DNA of 64,000 bases, from contig CM043952.1 in assembly GCA_014529385.2 (NCBI GenBank), positions 149,385,057-149,449,056 of the forward strand, in the 5' to 3' direction. The position numbers were made by a program, and so were the translations under genes. Shown piece after piece: positions 36,412-50,008 of this stretch (within the stretch, counting starts at the first letter, position 1; each line of letters starts with the position of its first letter). The notes beneath the pieces were generated by a model. The model made no database searches. It was given only the letters and a program-made list of their open reading frames with translations, and had not been told where the DNA came from. This stretch comes from Adiantum capillus-veneris. Lineage: Eukaryota > Streptophyta > Polypodiopsida > Polypodiales > Pteridaceae.

Positions 36412-36645
36412 TATATACTCACTCTTGTCCACTTGTGTAAGGGCACCACCTTTGGCATACATATCGAGAAAAGCACTGGCAACAACATCATTTTTCTCCA
36501 ACAATCCTTGACTAGCAATCTCCTCACTCACCCATGTCAAAAACTTCAAGGTGCTTCCATCCAGAGAGAGGCCTTCATGTCCCAACTTGTTAAAATAGTC
36601 CAAAGCTTCATTGCGCCAACCATGTTGAGCATATCCTGCAAGATT
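36412..36645 (-). pseudogene. PPR protein gene fragment
   Basis: The minus strand encodes LAGYAQHGWRNEALDYFNKL followed by GLSLDGSTLKFL and DVVASAFLDMYAKGGALTQV. These are the P-, L- and S-type pentatricopeptide-repeat signatures of plant organelle RNA-binding proteins (compare the family pattern GYAQHG..EAL..F and NALIDMYAKCG). Intact members have ten or more repeats, often with E/DYW domains. Here only about two and a half repeats remain, with no start, transit peptide or C-terminal domain. The fragment ends almost exactly where the incomplete G3 LTR begins. It is a host-derived pseudogene scrap. The family call is firm, but the exact gene is unknown. Confidence 0.82.
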
Positions 36646-36659
36646 TTTTTGTGCTTTTG

Positions 36660-36951
36660 TGAGGGCATATCACTTATTGCATGTCCCATACGGGCGAGTC
36701 TTCACTAGAGCTATTTACAAGCAACCATAGTGGCTTATTGAATAAAAAGTCTAAAATATTGTGCAAAGGTAAAATGTTCGAGAGGGTTATTATTTGCCAG
36801 CACCTCCTTTTCAACTCCCGAAATTCCAATCTACAATCATCATCAACTCACTATTATTAAAATAAAAAAGACAACACATAACTAACCATTAAGCCAACTA
36901 TCACAATTGCAGTTAATCACATACAATAGGAGGGTGCCCAGTCTCGTAACA
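36660..36951 (-). repeat. 3' LTR of G3, incomplete
   Basis: From 36951 downward the minus strand reads TGTTACGAGACTGGGC, the same as the start of the LTR at 43530-44205. Similarity ends near 36660, next to the PPR fragment. The minus-strand polypurine tract GGTGGGAGGGA lies at 36952-36962. Confidence 0.85.
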
Positions 36952-36998
36952 TCCCTCCCACCAGGGATAGCAACTGTCCTCAGTTGCTCAATAGAGAA

Positions 36999-37628
36999 TC
37001 AACTGGACCGTGAGTGATGGAAAGTGTGGAGAAGGTTTGGAAAGTTGTGGAAAAACTTTTTAGGCATCCATTTGGCATCCTCTCTAGGGTGGCCTTTGAA
37101 AGTCAAAAGATTGCGGTTATAAACCATGTCAGTGCGTGTGGTGGTGGTCTTGTGATCAACTATTTGTGCAGGGGTGATTTGTTCTTCTTGGTCCACAAGT
37201 GAAGGTGGAACCTCAAAAATGTGATGTGTAGGTAGGGGTCCTCTGAAAGGTCTTAAAAGACTAATGTCGAATGCATTGTGAATGTGCCAATGTGAAGGTA
37301 AGTCTAAACAAACTGAAACATCATTGATCACAACAAAAAATTTGAATGGACCGTAAAAACGAGGAGCAAGTTTAACAAAAACATAAGTATCAACACTTTT
37401 GATCCTTTGTTTTTCAATGCAAAGCATAACATAATCACCTTCCTTGAATTGGTGTGCCTTGCGGTGCTTGTTAGCATGCTTAGGTGTAAAGTTCTTGTGA
37501 ATGTTTAATGGCAGAATGCACACTTGCATAAACATCATGAAAATTAGCAGGAAAATCATCAGCGACATGCACAACATTAGAAAGACATGAAGCAAGAGTA
37601 GGAAGAGAGTGACCATACATAATTTCAA
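36999..37628 (-). pseudogene. Integrase C-terminus of G3
   Basis: A 209-codon stretch contains RFYGPFKFFVVINDVSVCLD, HIHNAFDISLLRPFRGP and a chromodomain-like end (NLLTFKGHPREDAKWMPKKF). This is the typical C-terminal end of plant gypsy pol. Confidence 0.82.
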
Positions 37629-38558
37629 ATGAAGATTTACATGTAGCAGTGTGAGTAGTTTGTTATATGCAAACTATAGAATATGCAGATAATCATCCCA
37701 TTTCTTGGGTTGGGAAGAGGTTAACTGTAGCACTGTTGGGGTGATTGTTATTGAAAGGTTTTTGGTTTGGATTTTGGGTGACTCCATTAAATTGGCCATT
37801 GCTCTTAACAAGACCATTTGGGCACTTATTTTCATAGTGACCATCCTGGAAACATTTTAAAAACTTCACCTTTTTGTTACCATTAGAGTTTTGAGCAGGA
37901 CGTTGGTGGGAAAAATTTTGGTTGCCTCGCTATTGTGTGTTGCCTTGTTGTTGTCATAGGGTTGAGAAGTTACAATAGAGTTGTCAAATTTGCGTCCCTT
38001 GAAAAAGGTACCGCTTTGATGTTTATTCCTGTCAAAGTTAGGAGAGGAAAAAACTGTCTTGTTACAGTTACTGTTAGTAGTTTGTTCACTGTGAGAAGGT
38101 TGTCCACCTTTCTTCGTCAAGACAGGAGAAGAATTTGATGACAAGCCCGGGGCGCTCCCTTTGAGGTAGTCCTTACAAAATTCAGCAATGGTCGATGGCG
38201 AGGCTTCTCTGCAGTCAAGGGGCAAATCCCATGGAGTAGGTGTTCGGCTCCCCCAATTTGCTTCCAAGGATATTTTCTTTCGTGCTTTGCAAGATGCTAC
38301 AGCCCGATCTTCAAATTGGGGATTCCTGATGCGTCCTAACTTGTTCAAGATGTTCAATTGTTTGTTGTCTCTGCTTTTGAACTTCAATTACTCTTTCAAG
38401 ATTGAATCTTGAAAGCTGGATTCACCATTATTCCCTCTTTATATTTCTACCCAATTCTAGATCCTCTTACATAACTCCTTGAACTCCGGTTTCTTTTTTT
38501 TTTCTCTTACCTGCACACCGAAATTGGCCCTTCAAAATTGCCTTAAGGGAATTTCAAT

Positions 38559-38787
38559 TGTTACAATATACATGTGGTAGTGGTGTGTGTGAACACACTT
38601 AGGACCGCTGGGGCATTTTTTCCCTCACTAGGAGGGTTTTTCCCCCGTGCATTGCATATACGCCCATCACTCTAGGGCTATCTTATCTTTCCATCGCACA
38701 CTAAGTAATACACTCTCTGTTGTGTGCCTTGAGCTTCCTTCATCTTCTCCAACCTGTGTGTGTTTTCTTACAACCCTAATTCCAACA
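38559..38787 (+). repeat. 5' LTR of copia D
   Basis: It starts TGTTACAATATACATG and ends TTCCAACA, 229 bp. A primer site follows at once. Confidence 0.93.
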
Positions 38788-38969
38788 ATTGGTATCAGAA
38801 CAGGTCGCATCCTTGGAGGCTTAGTCGCCAGCAGCTCCAGCACACGCCTACTCACTTTCTTCGATTTTTGTGAGCTATGGCTCCGTTTCCACTACTACAG
38901 GCAATATTGCACAAGCTATTTTGTCATTTTGTGCAAAAAATTTGTCATTGCCGTTTTGTGCATAACAGG

Positions 38970-41900
38970 TCTTGCTGCGTTGTCTATGAAGCACATTATT
39001 ACTCCTCACATTTGTTCAACAAAATCTACAGAACGAGCTTCAGATATTCTGGCTGGTCTTTATCCAAGTGATGCTAAAATTTCATTGTTGCGTAAAGAGT
39101 TGGAGTCAAAGATTATGCATGAAGAATATGACATGGACACTTTCCTTGCGGGTGTCAAGGATATCAATGAGCAACTTATTTCTGCAGGTGGTCATTTCAG
39201 ACAGTTTTCTTGTGCAGAGTGTTCTTGATGCTTTGCCAGATTCTTACTAGTACTTGAAGACTTATTACCCAAGGAAATCTTGAAGTTGTCAAGTTTGATG
39301 CATTATGAACATTGTTGTTGCAAGAGTCACTTTCCAAAAAAAACAGAACTAGACAGCGTGCAGTTGAATATGCCTTTATTACTACTCAAAGAGAAGGTAG
39401 TAACAACAATGTAGCCACTTCTCATGGTTATTCTGCGAGTGGTAAATCACATGTTCCTAATGCTTCTACTGGCAGCAATCCGTATAGGAATTCTGGTGAA
39501 AAGGGCAAAAAGAAGATGCATTGCCATTATTGTAAAGCTAATGATCATTTGATCAAGCAGTGTCCTAAGTTGAAGGCCAAAGAGACTAAGAAGAAAGAGG
39601 CTGGTTCCACTGCTAATGCTGGTTCCACTACAAATGCAGCTATTGTTGAGTCTTCTGTGAAAGAAGATTGTTATGTTGATGTTGATGCAGAATGGGCTTT
39701 TAGTGTAGAGTGCACGTACGATCCTTTTGTCCATGATGCATGTTTGTCAGTTGCTACAGATGCTTAAGTGTGGTACTTTGACAGTGGTGCTACAAAGCAC
39801 ATTACCTCTCATCGTGACTTGTTTACCTCTCTCGAGGATAACCCTCATAGGAATTCGGTCACTTGTGCCAACAATGCCTCTTATCCAATCAAGGGAGTTG
39901 GAAAGATTGTGCTTACTACTGCAAATGGCAGTTCTTTCACGCTTGTTGATGCACTTTATGTACCTGGGATCAAGAAGAATCTTTTGTATGTATCTCCACT
40001 TGCTAGACTTGGTCTTGTAGTCAAATTTGTGGATGACAGATGTACATCATATGATCTCAGTTTTGGTGATGAAATTGTTGCATCTGGCATCTTATGTCGT
40101 GGGATGTATAAGCTAACTTTGTATGACACGTGTGGGCAGAATTTTACAAATGCAGTTGTGGATTCTAATGGCATGCACGTTTTGGGCATATGAATTTCGC
40201 CAGTTTGCTGCGCTTGCAGAAATATGATATGGTTGCTTCTTTGCCACCTCTTGAAGCATCTGTCAAACATGTATGTGAATGTTGTATTTTGGGTAAGATG
40301 CACGTTTGAAATTTCCAAAGGATGGTTCAGTTCGGGCCACATGCAGGTTGCAGCTTGTGCACAGTGATGTTTGTGGGCCTACTCCATCCTTGGGCAATTA
40401 CCTTTACTTTGTGACTCTCATTGATGATTACTCCAGACATGCATGGGTGTATCCGCTAAAAGCGAAGTCCAAAGTGTTTATGTGCTTCAAAAAATTTCTA
40501 ACTATGGCTGAAAATGTCTCAAAATGTACTATGGGCACCCTCCGTTCCGATCGAGGGGGGGAGTATATGTCTCATGAATTTAATGCATTTCTAGCTAGTC
40601 GTGGGATAAAACACCAATGTACAGTGCCTTGTACACCTCATCAAAATGGTGTTGCTTAGAGGAAAAATAGGTCACTTACAAAAATGGCACGATGTATGGT
40701 CAAAAGTCAAGATTTGTCGCATTCATTTTGGCTTAAGGCCATCATGTGTGCCACTTATGTACTAAACAGGTGCCCTACGAAATCTTTGCAGTCTATTACT
40801 CCATATGAAGCATGGCATGATAGAAAGCCTTTTATTGAGTACATGCGTGTTTTTGGTTGTTTGGCATATGCTTTGGTGCCACAGACACAATGCAAAAAAT
40901 TGGATGATAAGTCTATTAAATGTATTTTTGTTGGTTATAGTGTTAAAATCAAAGGTTACTGGTTGTATCATGCGCAAACAAACCATATCTTGGTCTCACG
41001 CGATGTTGTGTTTGTGGAAGATTCTGCTAAGCCCTTGCTGTCGTGTACTAGAGACAATAATATAAGCTCACATGACATTTATGACACTTTGTTGCCTCTT
41101 TTTAGTGGTGGAAGTTTGAATGTAAATTCCAATGAGACAAATGTAGAGCTTATGGGGGTTTCTGAAAATGTTATAGATCGGCCTATTTTTGATGCAAATG
41201 TACATGATGTACTTAACGAGAAAAGGGTTGAGAATGAGCACGCTAGAGGTATGCCAAATGGTTGGTGCATACTTTGTGTGACAGTAAATTGGATGTACCT
41301 TTACTCGTTCAGGTTCTTGCCATGCATCTTATGCATCAGATTGTTATGCTTTGGCTATGTCTAGCTTACATGATGTTGAGGAACCTCTGTCTTTTGATGA
41401 AGCACAAAATTCAAAAAATTGGATGGCTGCCATGCAATCAAAATATGATGCACTTATTGAAAATGACACATGGACTTTATGTGATTTTCCTCCTTGCAAA
41501 AAGGCCATTGGTATGAAGTGGGTTTACAAGTTGAAATGCAAGCCGAATGGTGAGATTGATCGCTATAAGACTCGGCTTGTTGCAAAGGGTTACGCACAAC
41601 AAAAAGGCATAGATTATGAAGAGACTTTTGCTCCCACTTGTCATATGACTACTGTGCGTTTTCTATGTGCATTGGCAGCTCATTTTAGTTGGGATGTATC
41701 AGTCAGACATTGTTACTGATTTCTTGAATGGTGACATATATTGAGGAAGTTTATGTAACGCAGCCTCACGGTTTTGTCGAGAAAGGACAAGAGGATAAAG
41801 TGTGCAAATGTAACAAAGCTTTGTATGGGTTGAAGCAATCTCCTCGTGCTTGGTATGAGAAGGCTGACACTCATTTGGTCAAACAAGACTTTCGTAACAA

Positions 41901-42905
41901 TCCAACAGAAAGCACACTGTATGTAAAGCGTGAGGGTGATGTACTTCTCGTTGTGGTTCTCTTATGTGGATGATTTGTTGATCACTGGACCAAATGAGAG
42001 ACATATTGCTGAATTTAAGGCTGGTTTGAATGCTACTTTCAAGATGAAAGATTTGGGGATGTTGCGTCATTATTTGGGTATACAGTTTAAGCAGTGTGAT
42101 GGTGGTATTGCCTTGTGTCAGACAAGTTACATAGAGACATTGCTATGTAAGTTTGGACTTGAGGATTGCAAACCTATTGCCACTCCCATGGAAACAGGTT
42201 TGAAATCGAGTCTTCATGATGCTGGTGATCCTGCATGCCACTCTTTACCAAATTGCTATTGGTTGCCTCATTTATGTATGCAACAGGAGGCTGGATATTT
42301 AGTTTGCAGTCTCACATGTCAGCAGTTTCATGCATAGCCCAGGGTCTAAGCATTGGCACGTTGTCAAGAGGATTTTTCACTACTTGAGTGGCACTTTACA
42401 TCTTGGTTTGTTTTATCCCAAAGGGGGGATCATTGTCACAAGATTTGCATGCTTTTTCGGGACTCAGATTGGGCCGGTTGTTTTGACGAATGAGTGTCCA
42501 CGAGTGGTTTTTGTTTCATACTTGGCAACTCATGCATATCATGGTTGAGCAAGAAGCAGCCTACTGTGGCCACTTCCAGTTGTGAGGCTGAGTACAAGGC
42601 AGTCTTCACATGTACGGTTAAGTGTGCATGTCTCATACGCCTTATGGTTGATTTGGGTGTTGGACAGGACAATGCCAACACTATCTACACTGACAGTCAG
42701 AGCGCATTGACAATTGCAAGGAACCCAATTTTTCATTCTCGCACAAAGCACATTGAGGTGCATTACCACTATGTCAGGGAGAGGCTCTCAACAGGAGAGA
42801 TCAACTCGGCTTATGTGCCAACACAGGACAACCTTGCATATCTTTTCAAAAAGGCATTGTCTCGTGAGAAGTTCGAAGCCTTCCTTAAAGCTTTGGGCTA
42901 ACTCC
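38970..42905 (+). pseudogene. Gag-pol region of copia D
   Basis: Gag starts near 38970 (LYPSDAKISLLRKELESKIM) and protease lies near 39780. Integrase spans about 40140-40900 (HSDVCGPTPSLGNYLYFV). RT spans about 41380-42240 (KWVYKLKCKPNGEIDR, DDLLITGPNERH). RNase H spans about 42330-42901 (SSCEAEYKAV, HIEVHYHYVRERLS). Compared with element B, the first part of gag is not recognisable. Confidence 0.88.
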
Positions 42906-42997
42906 CCTTTGTGGACTGATCATGTCCTCATAGAGCATGACACTTCCCTCTACTCTAGGTGCCATCTCTCGTTCACCGCATCACTCCAGGGGGGATT

Positions 42998-43237
42998 TGT
43001 TACCATATACATGTGGTAGAGATGTGTGTGAATACACTTAGGACCGTCAGGGCATTTTTTTCCTCACTAGGAGGTTTTTTTTCCCGTGCATTGTATATAC
43101 GCCCATCACTCTAGGGCTATCTTATCTTTCCATTGCAGAGCCATCACACACTAAGTAATACACTTTCTGTTGTGTGCCTTGAGATTCCTTCGTCTTGTCC
43201 AAGTTGTGTGTGTTTTCCTGCAACCCTAATTCCAACA
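42998..43237 (+). repeat. 3' LTR of copia D
   Basis: It starts TGTTACCATATACATG after the CCAGGGGGGATT polypurine tract and ends TTCCAACA, 240 bp. Confidence 0.93.
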
Positions 43238-43515
43238 TCGATGTCAAAAAAAAATTAATCACCGCTTCTTTAATATCTTGGATACCTTTTGCTTCTCTAA
43301 CTATCACCCTTCCATCTTCGCAAGCCACAATTCTTTAGCAATTTTTTCTTTGATTCAAGTGCGGCAGATACCCGTTTTTGGTTGTCGATGAGTGGAAATT
43401 GTTGAGTAGAATGCCAACTAATTCCCGATTAAGCTTTAATGTGGAAATCTGATGCTGTCGATTTGAGAATTCCTCTTCAAATTTGAAAATTGATTGCCGA
43501 TTTCCTCAAACCCAA

Positions 43516-43529
43516 GGCTCGGATACCAC
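43516..43529 (-). promoter_or_regulatory. Primer-binding site of G3
   Basis: Read on the minus strand: GTGGTATCCGAGCC, a one-base variant of TGGTATCAGAGCC, directly after the LTR end. Confidence 0.8.
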
Positions 43530-44205
43530 TGTTGGGAGAAGGAGACCGATTGCTTGGACAATTCAATAATTCCTCATAGACATCACCATCAACTTGTCAC
43601 CTTCTCTCCCAAATCCAAGTACACACACACACACACCTAGACTAAACAACACACACACACACACAAGGAGAATAGATTTGACAAAGAGTGTAAAAGATTG
43701 TAAGACTTGTAGACGTAATTAGAGGGTATACAACATGATTTAGCATAGTTTAAGAGAGAAGAGCAGAGGATCTTGCAAGTGAATGGCCTAAAATTGTAGT
43801 CCCCAACTCCACGACACCCCTTCTTGTGGAGTTTGGTATTTAATTTATTATTTGAGTTTTGAGTGCCAAAATTCGAGGCCCCTCTTTTACATCTAATCCA
43901 CTTTAATATGTGAGTGGAGCACATCACTTATTGCATGTCCCATAAGGGTGAGTTTCACTAGAGCTATGTACAAACAGCCATAGTGGCTTATTAAATAAAA
44001 AGTCTAAGATACTGTGCAAAGGTAAAATGGCCGAGAGGGTTATTATTTGTCAGTGCCTCCTTTTCAACTCCCAGAATTCCAATCTACACATCAGCATAAA
44101 CTCACTATTAGTAAAATCAAATAGACAACACATGATTAACCATTAAGACAACTATCTTAATTGCACTTAACCACATACAACAGGAGGGTAACTAGTCTCG
44201 TAACA
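43530..44205 (-). repeat. 5' LTR of G3
   Basis: On the minus strand it starts TGTTACGAGACTAG and ends TCTCCCAACA, 676 bp. It includes two (CA)n runs at about 43620-43665 and matches the incomplete copy at 36660-36951. Confidence 0.85.
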
Positions 44206-44319
44206 TGATTCCTCTAACAGTGCACACCAAATTACCTAAGCTCCTCGTCGCTCGTGGTCCATTATATGCTTGTGTGTGTGTCTACTAACATGTGTAATGC
44301 AGGGGAGGGCAAATAAACA

Positions 44320-44320
<1 letters not shown>

Positions 44321-44394
<74 letters not shown>
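44321..44394. repeat. (GA)n microsatellite
   Basis: About 37 GA units, nearly pure. Confidence 0.97.
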
Positions 44395-44400
<6 letters not shown>

Positions 44401-44883
44401 GGCAAGCCATTGTAATTTGTAGACGCTCGTTAGGATAATGATAAGAGGGACGTATAGGGAGAGGAAGCAAATGCTCATCAAAGTACTGCATGACAGCATG
44501 ACTGCAAGCATTAACACCCATGAATATAGACACATCGAGGTAGCAGGAAAAGCCCAAAGGAAGTAGCTGTATACTCGTTGTACTGCTCAAAAGCCGACTA
44601 GTAGATACATGGACAATGGAGAGACGATTACCTGTACTAGGCCTAGTCCTCATGCAAGAGCATTGGTAGCTATTCCAGATATGCTGCAATCTGGACTATG
44701 TACTCTCTTTCGTTTGGTAGCTAATCTGGTGTATACTTATCTACATTTAGTTTGCTAATTCTCAACCACTACTTTGTCCAATGCACTAACAACAAAATTA
44801 TTAAATGAACATGAACACAGTAAGACAAATAGCTCCTCTTAATGCTACGTACGACGGTGCGAAAGAGGAAGATGAGGAGCTGT

Positions 44884-44896
44884 GGGGGGGGGGGGG

Positions 44897-44964
<68 letters not shown>

Positions 44965-45014
44965 TGACTCGTCAAGTCTCGCATATTGTTGCAACTTTGG
45001 GACAAGCAGCACAT

Positions 45015-45097
<83 letters not shown>

Positions 45098-45106
45098 GGG
45101 GGGGGG
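44884..45106. repeat. Mirror-like composite of G run, GA array, spacer, GA array, G run
   Basis: About 16 G are followed by about 31 GA units to 44962 and a spacer of about 53 bp. About 36 GA units (45016-45087) and about 19 G (to 45106) complete it. The purines are all on one strand and the order is mirror-symmetric. Confidence 0.95.
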
Positions 45107-45108
45107 AG

Positions 45109-46702
45109 TGTAACATTTAATGGCCTAATAACTTATGTGTAGCGGAAATTAGCATGAACATAGTGGGCATTTCATTAGAATAGATTCCTAATGAGAATTA
45201 CAAGAGTGCTTGGGTGGAGAGAGCAACAAAAAGCATAACACCTAGTTAGATAGCATCAACAATACTTCGAAAGAGAGAGAAATTAAGCTATTGACAACAG
45301 TTGAGGACCGGATTTGCATGGAGCCGGTCCCCCCTCCAAAAGGCTTTGTATTATGGTTTCTCCCATCAAGAGAGACATTGTACAATACAATTCTTTGTGT
45401 TCCTTCAAGACTAGCTAGTGCAATGAAGATGAAAGCTTTATGCACTAAGCAAAACACTTAGCAAACACAACATCAATTATCCCCGTTCTCAAACCCAAGA
45501 CCTCACACACCTTCGAAGATGGTGAGAGCTAGCAGGGTATGAGAGTAGATTGAGAGGAAGAAGGACTATCTTACGAGAAAGATGTACATCTCCTCACATA
45601 ATCACTCATATTAGCATAGATTTAGCTTAGTAATTAGCTTGGTAGAGGAGATGAGCATGCATTGAAGCTTGGCTCTTGGTTGGATTTGCATCCACAAGCC
45701 AAGAGTGTGTCGATGTAGGCTTCTATCTCACAAGCTTGGAGTAGGTGATGAGTTCTCCATTAAAGCTTGGGAAGAGATAGTCTTCTCTTTCTTCACACAT
45801 GAGATTGTGTGAGTGTGTGTGTGATAATGCCTTGCAAAAATCAGCCCCCTCTCTCTCTTGGGCGAGCCCTCTTGCTATTTGCTCTTTGCAGGCTCCTCAT
45901 TGGACCTCCCCAAGTCAATGGCTATTAAGCAGCATAAGTGATAGCCTTCTGATATGTGTCCCCCCTTTCCCCTTTTGTGAGAGCTTAATCAATTAAACTT
46001 AAGTGATTTAAATGAATTAAATCCCCATTGGACCTTTCCCCATTCTGACCAATAGGAATTAAGTAGCCCATTGGGCTACTCAATTCCTATTGGACTCCTT
46101 CACAGGCTGTCCAATAATCATCCAGGAGACTTAATTTTCATTGGTTCTTTTTATTAAGTGTTTTAAAATTAATTAGGCTAAATTTACTCTAGCCTAATTC
46201 TCATTTGTCCACTTCAAGGGTCATCCAATAGGAATTGGGTACACCTTGTGGGCATCTGGCCTAGGGAGCCGACATGTGTCCCTCATTCCCTTTGTGTAAA
46301 GGGAGCTTGTGTGTGTGTGTGTGGCCTTCTCTCTCATCCCCTACTTGCTAGGCTCGCCCCCTCCTATGTAGGGATATTCAAAGACTTTTTGGTCACACAC
46401 AAAGCATCCAATTTCCCCTAGGGTTGACCTTTGGACATAACCTTTGAATTTTGGAACCTTAGCATTTTGGAAGTCTTAATGGGCTGAACCTTAGGGGCTT
46501 TTTAGCCCATTGTTGCACATGGCTCTTTTGCAGATGGCCCCCCTTTTGGATCCCTATTTTCCCTCCTTTGGATCCCTACTGTGGCCGGTCTGCTAGCTTA
46601 ACCAATATTCTAGCTTTTTCTCCCCTGGCACTTCCCCACATTAAATGATCAGTTTAATATGAGCAAATCATTTAGGAGAATTAGATATTGATTATTATGA
46701 CA
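45109..46702 (-). repeat. Solo LTR of the G1 gypsy family
   Basis: On the minus strand it starts TGTCATAATAATC at 46702 and ends TTAAATGTTACA at 45109. This 1594-bp copy matches the G1 LTRs. The 5-bp flanks are both gggag (45104-45108 and 46703-46707), a perfect target duplication. No internal element sequence lies on either side. This is the usual product of recombination between the two LTRs of one element. Confidence 0.93.
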
Positions 46703-47843
46703 GGGAGACTTTTGAGAGGCTCTACTAGTTGGGCATAGGAGGATGGCATTGTTGAGATGAACAGAGAGCTTGAAAGTCACACGCTCGCTTATGGTCTTGA
46801 AAGCTCGGATGCTCTACAATTTTATGGTCTGGAGCAATTGGTGAAATGACAAAAATTCTTACGGTTGTGTAGGGTCGACTTGCAAGTCAGCTGCATGATG
46901 CACAAAAACAACTATACTGTGCAAGAACTTGCACGGCTGTGCTTGCAAACTAAGACTGGAGAGAGAAATCACAGTTTGCAACCAAGACATAGTATTTGCA
47001 GCTTCACAAACACAAATGCCCGTTGCTCGAGATTGGTAGCCCAGAGTTCAAGGCGCAATGGACATTGTCGACTGTGTGGGCTCGCAGTTGGAAGTTACAG
47101 ATGATTCATTCCTTTCCATGATTCAAGAGAGATCTATATTTGCTTATCTTTACAATGATTGACTTCGATTTCTTTCAAGCAATAAAAAATTATGCATTTT
47201 TAAAAATATAAACTCTCTTTTTTCATTGGCAAAATGGAGGCTTCACCCCTTTGGGGCAGGCCAAAAAGGGGCCATTATGCGAATGCAATAGGGTAAAGGG
47301 GCCAATTACGGGACACGCCCCTTTTCAAGACCTGTCCTTACCCCAATAGAAAGGACCTTGGTGCACCAGTAGATGTACAAGCTGGTATGGAAAAGTGGTT
47401 ATCTCAGACGCTCACGGAGAGTTGTGGTCCGTCAGATCGTGAGATCAAGACCTCTCGTCGACCTGTACTTGTTTTTCCCCAAGTGTGTCTGCCTTCCGGC
47501 TCTCTGTTTTGTTGAACTGACTATCGAATTTGTGTCGTGCAAGTGACGGGATCTCCATCGTACGACGACGCACTTCTATTGCACGATGCCTACCTCCGGA
47601 GCTCCCAAATGAGCTAGTCCATGCCTCGAACGACAGAGCATAGACTCTGATTGAGCTGGCCCGATCTGAGTGTGCTTAATATGGGACATTTACCCTAATG
47701 GCTGCTCACACTGCGCAAGGACCTTATTGCTTTCACCATCGCAGGGGTTCCATGGAGCAGTTCACACGAGTTTAGCTGCCAGCTGGAAAGCGCAATAGAA
47801 ATTGATTGGCTGTAGTAGCAGGTTGTTCCTTTCGTGGATGGCC
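46703..47843. other. Intergenic DNA left of the agmatine deiminase gene
   Basis: No gene is seen. The GC content rises after about 47220. A stretch near 47380-47465 (AAGTGGTTATCTCAGACGC and GATCAAGACC) loosely recalls a tRNA-derived SINE head, but the boxes are weak. Confidence 0.5.
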
Positions 47844-48281
47844 CTCGTCACTATATGGCACGGCTTTGGCCGGGGGGATATAGGGCCCAAATTTAGGGAG
47901 GCGAGACGGCTTTAATCTTAGCCGTCGGATCACGCAGTGAACTGGGGGTGAACTAGGGGTGAACTTGGGGCAAAAATGGCACCCCGAGTTCACTCCTAGT
48001 TCACCCGCCGCCTCGTGTAGTGTGGGTCGAACCCGGGACGTCTCGATTGCCACACGTATTCCCTACCACCACGCTAGCGCACGTCGCTGTCCATGTTGGC
48101 ATGGCACATGATCATACCTTAGTTTAGGCGCCCCTAGTTTACCCGCCCCTAGTTCACCCTTAGTTCACCCTCAATTCACCCACCCCTAGTTCACTGTGTG
48201 ATCCGACAGCTGAGACTAAAGCCGTCTCGCGCCCCGGCCCTAGATCCCCTTTGAGCCAGAGCCGTGCCATATAGTGACGAG
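47844..48281. mobile_element. Small inverted-repeat element (MITE-like)
   Basis: The ends read CTCGTCACTATATGGCACGG and, in reverse complement, the same. Similarity continues inward through GAGACGGCTTTA and GTCGGATCAC for about 110 bp per arm. Variants of TGAACTAGGGG repeat at the inner side of both arms, about three left and six right. There is no coding capacity at 438 bp. A clear target duplication was not found, so the superfamily is open. It lies 131 bp upstream of the agmatine deiminase start codon. Confidence 0.8.
48023..48084 (-). other. tRNA-like Pol III promoter block (SINE-type A and B boxes)
   Basis: On the minus strand, GCTAGCGTGGTGGTAG resembles a tRNA A box. About 31 bp further, GGGTTCGACCC is a near-perfect B box. 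The spacing fits a tRNA gene or SINE head. The ends do not pair into an acceptor stem, so this is not a working tRNA gene. It occupies the centre of the MITE-like element. Confidence 0.6.
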
Positions 48282-48406
48282 CGTGGGCGGCTCCAGGCGG
48301 CACGCCACGCAAGCACTGCCAAAGCTTGGGCAGGTGGGCACGCGCAGTGTGAATTACACATACTGTGACACTTCAGCAAGCCATGCGCAGTCTGAACCGA
48401 ACCTAA

Positions 48407-50008
<1,602 letters not shown>

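Larger units (their letters stand above)
38559..43237 (+). mobile_element. Ty1/copia retrotransposon D, full length, broken
   Basis: LTRs at 38559-38787 and 42998-43237 flank a copia gag-pol, with primer site TTGGTATCAGAACAGG after the 5' LTR. Flanks tcaat and tcgat form a near-match target duplication. Domains in order are gag with CHYCKANDHLIKQCPK, protease DSGATKHITSH, integrase SDRGGEYMS, RT and RNase H. D is clearly more diverged from B than C is, with more than ten breaks, and appears to be the oldest of the four copia copies. Its host is G3 on the opposite strand. Confidence 0.94.
36660..44205 (-). mobile_element. Ty3/gypsy element G3 (minus strand) with copia D inside
   Basis: Reading on the minus strand from 44205: a 676-bp LTR, primer site, gag start, copia D, gag continuation, integrase C-terminus, polypurine tract and an incomplete 3' LTR. 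No RT domain was recognised, so the element is shortened as well as broken. Gag starts MACEDGRVIVREAKGIQD at 43328, with another long frame at 37866-38387 and a zinc-knuckle-like region near 37800-37870. Confidence 0.8.
44206..45108. other. Gene-free stretch with long GA and G tracts
   Basis: No gene is seen. Arrays are (GA)n at 44321-44394, a G run and (GA)n at 44884-44962, and (GA)n followed by a G run at 45016-45106. Confidence 0.75.

Noticed and set aside
47380-47465. Possible SINE head left of the MITE
   Set aside because: The A-box and B-box matches are weak, and neither a tail nor target duplications were found.
48023-48084. A functional tRNA gene
   Set aside because: The internal promoter boxes are good, but the flanks do not pair into an acceptor stem.
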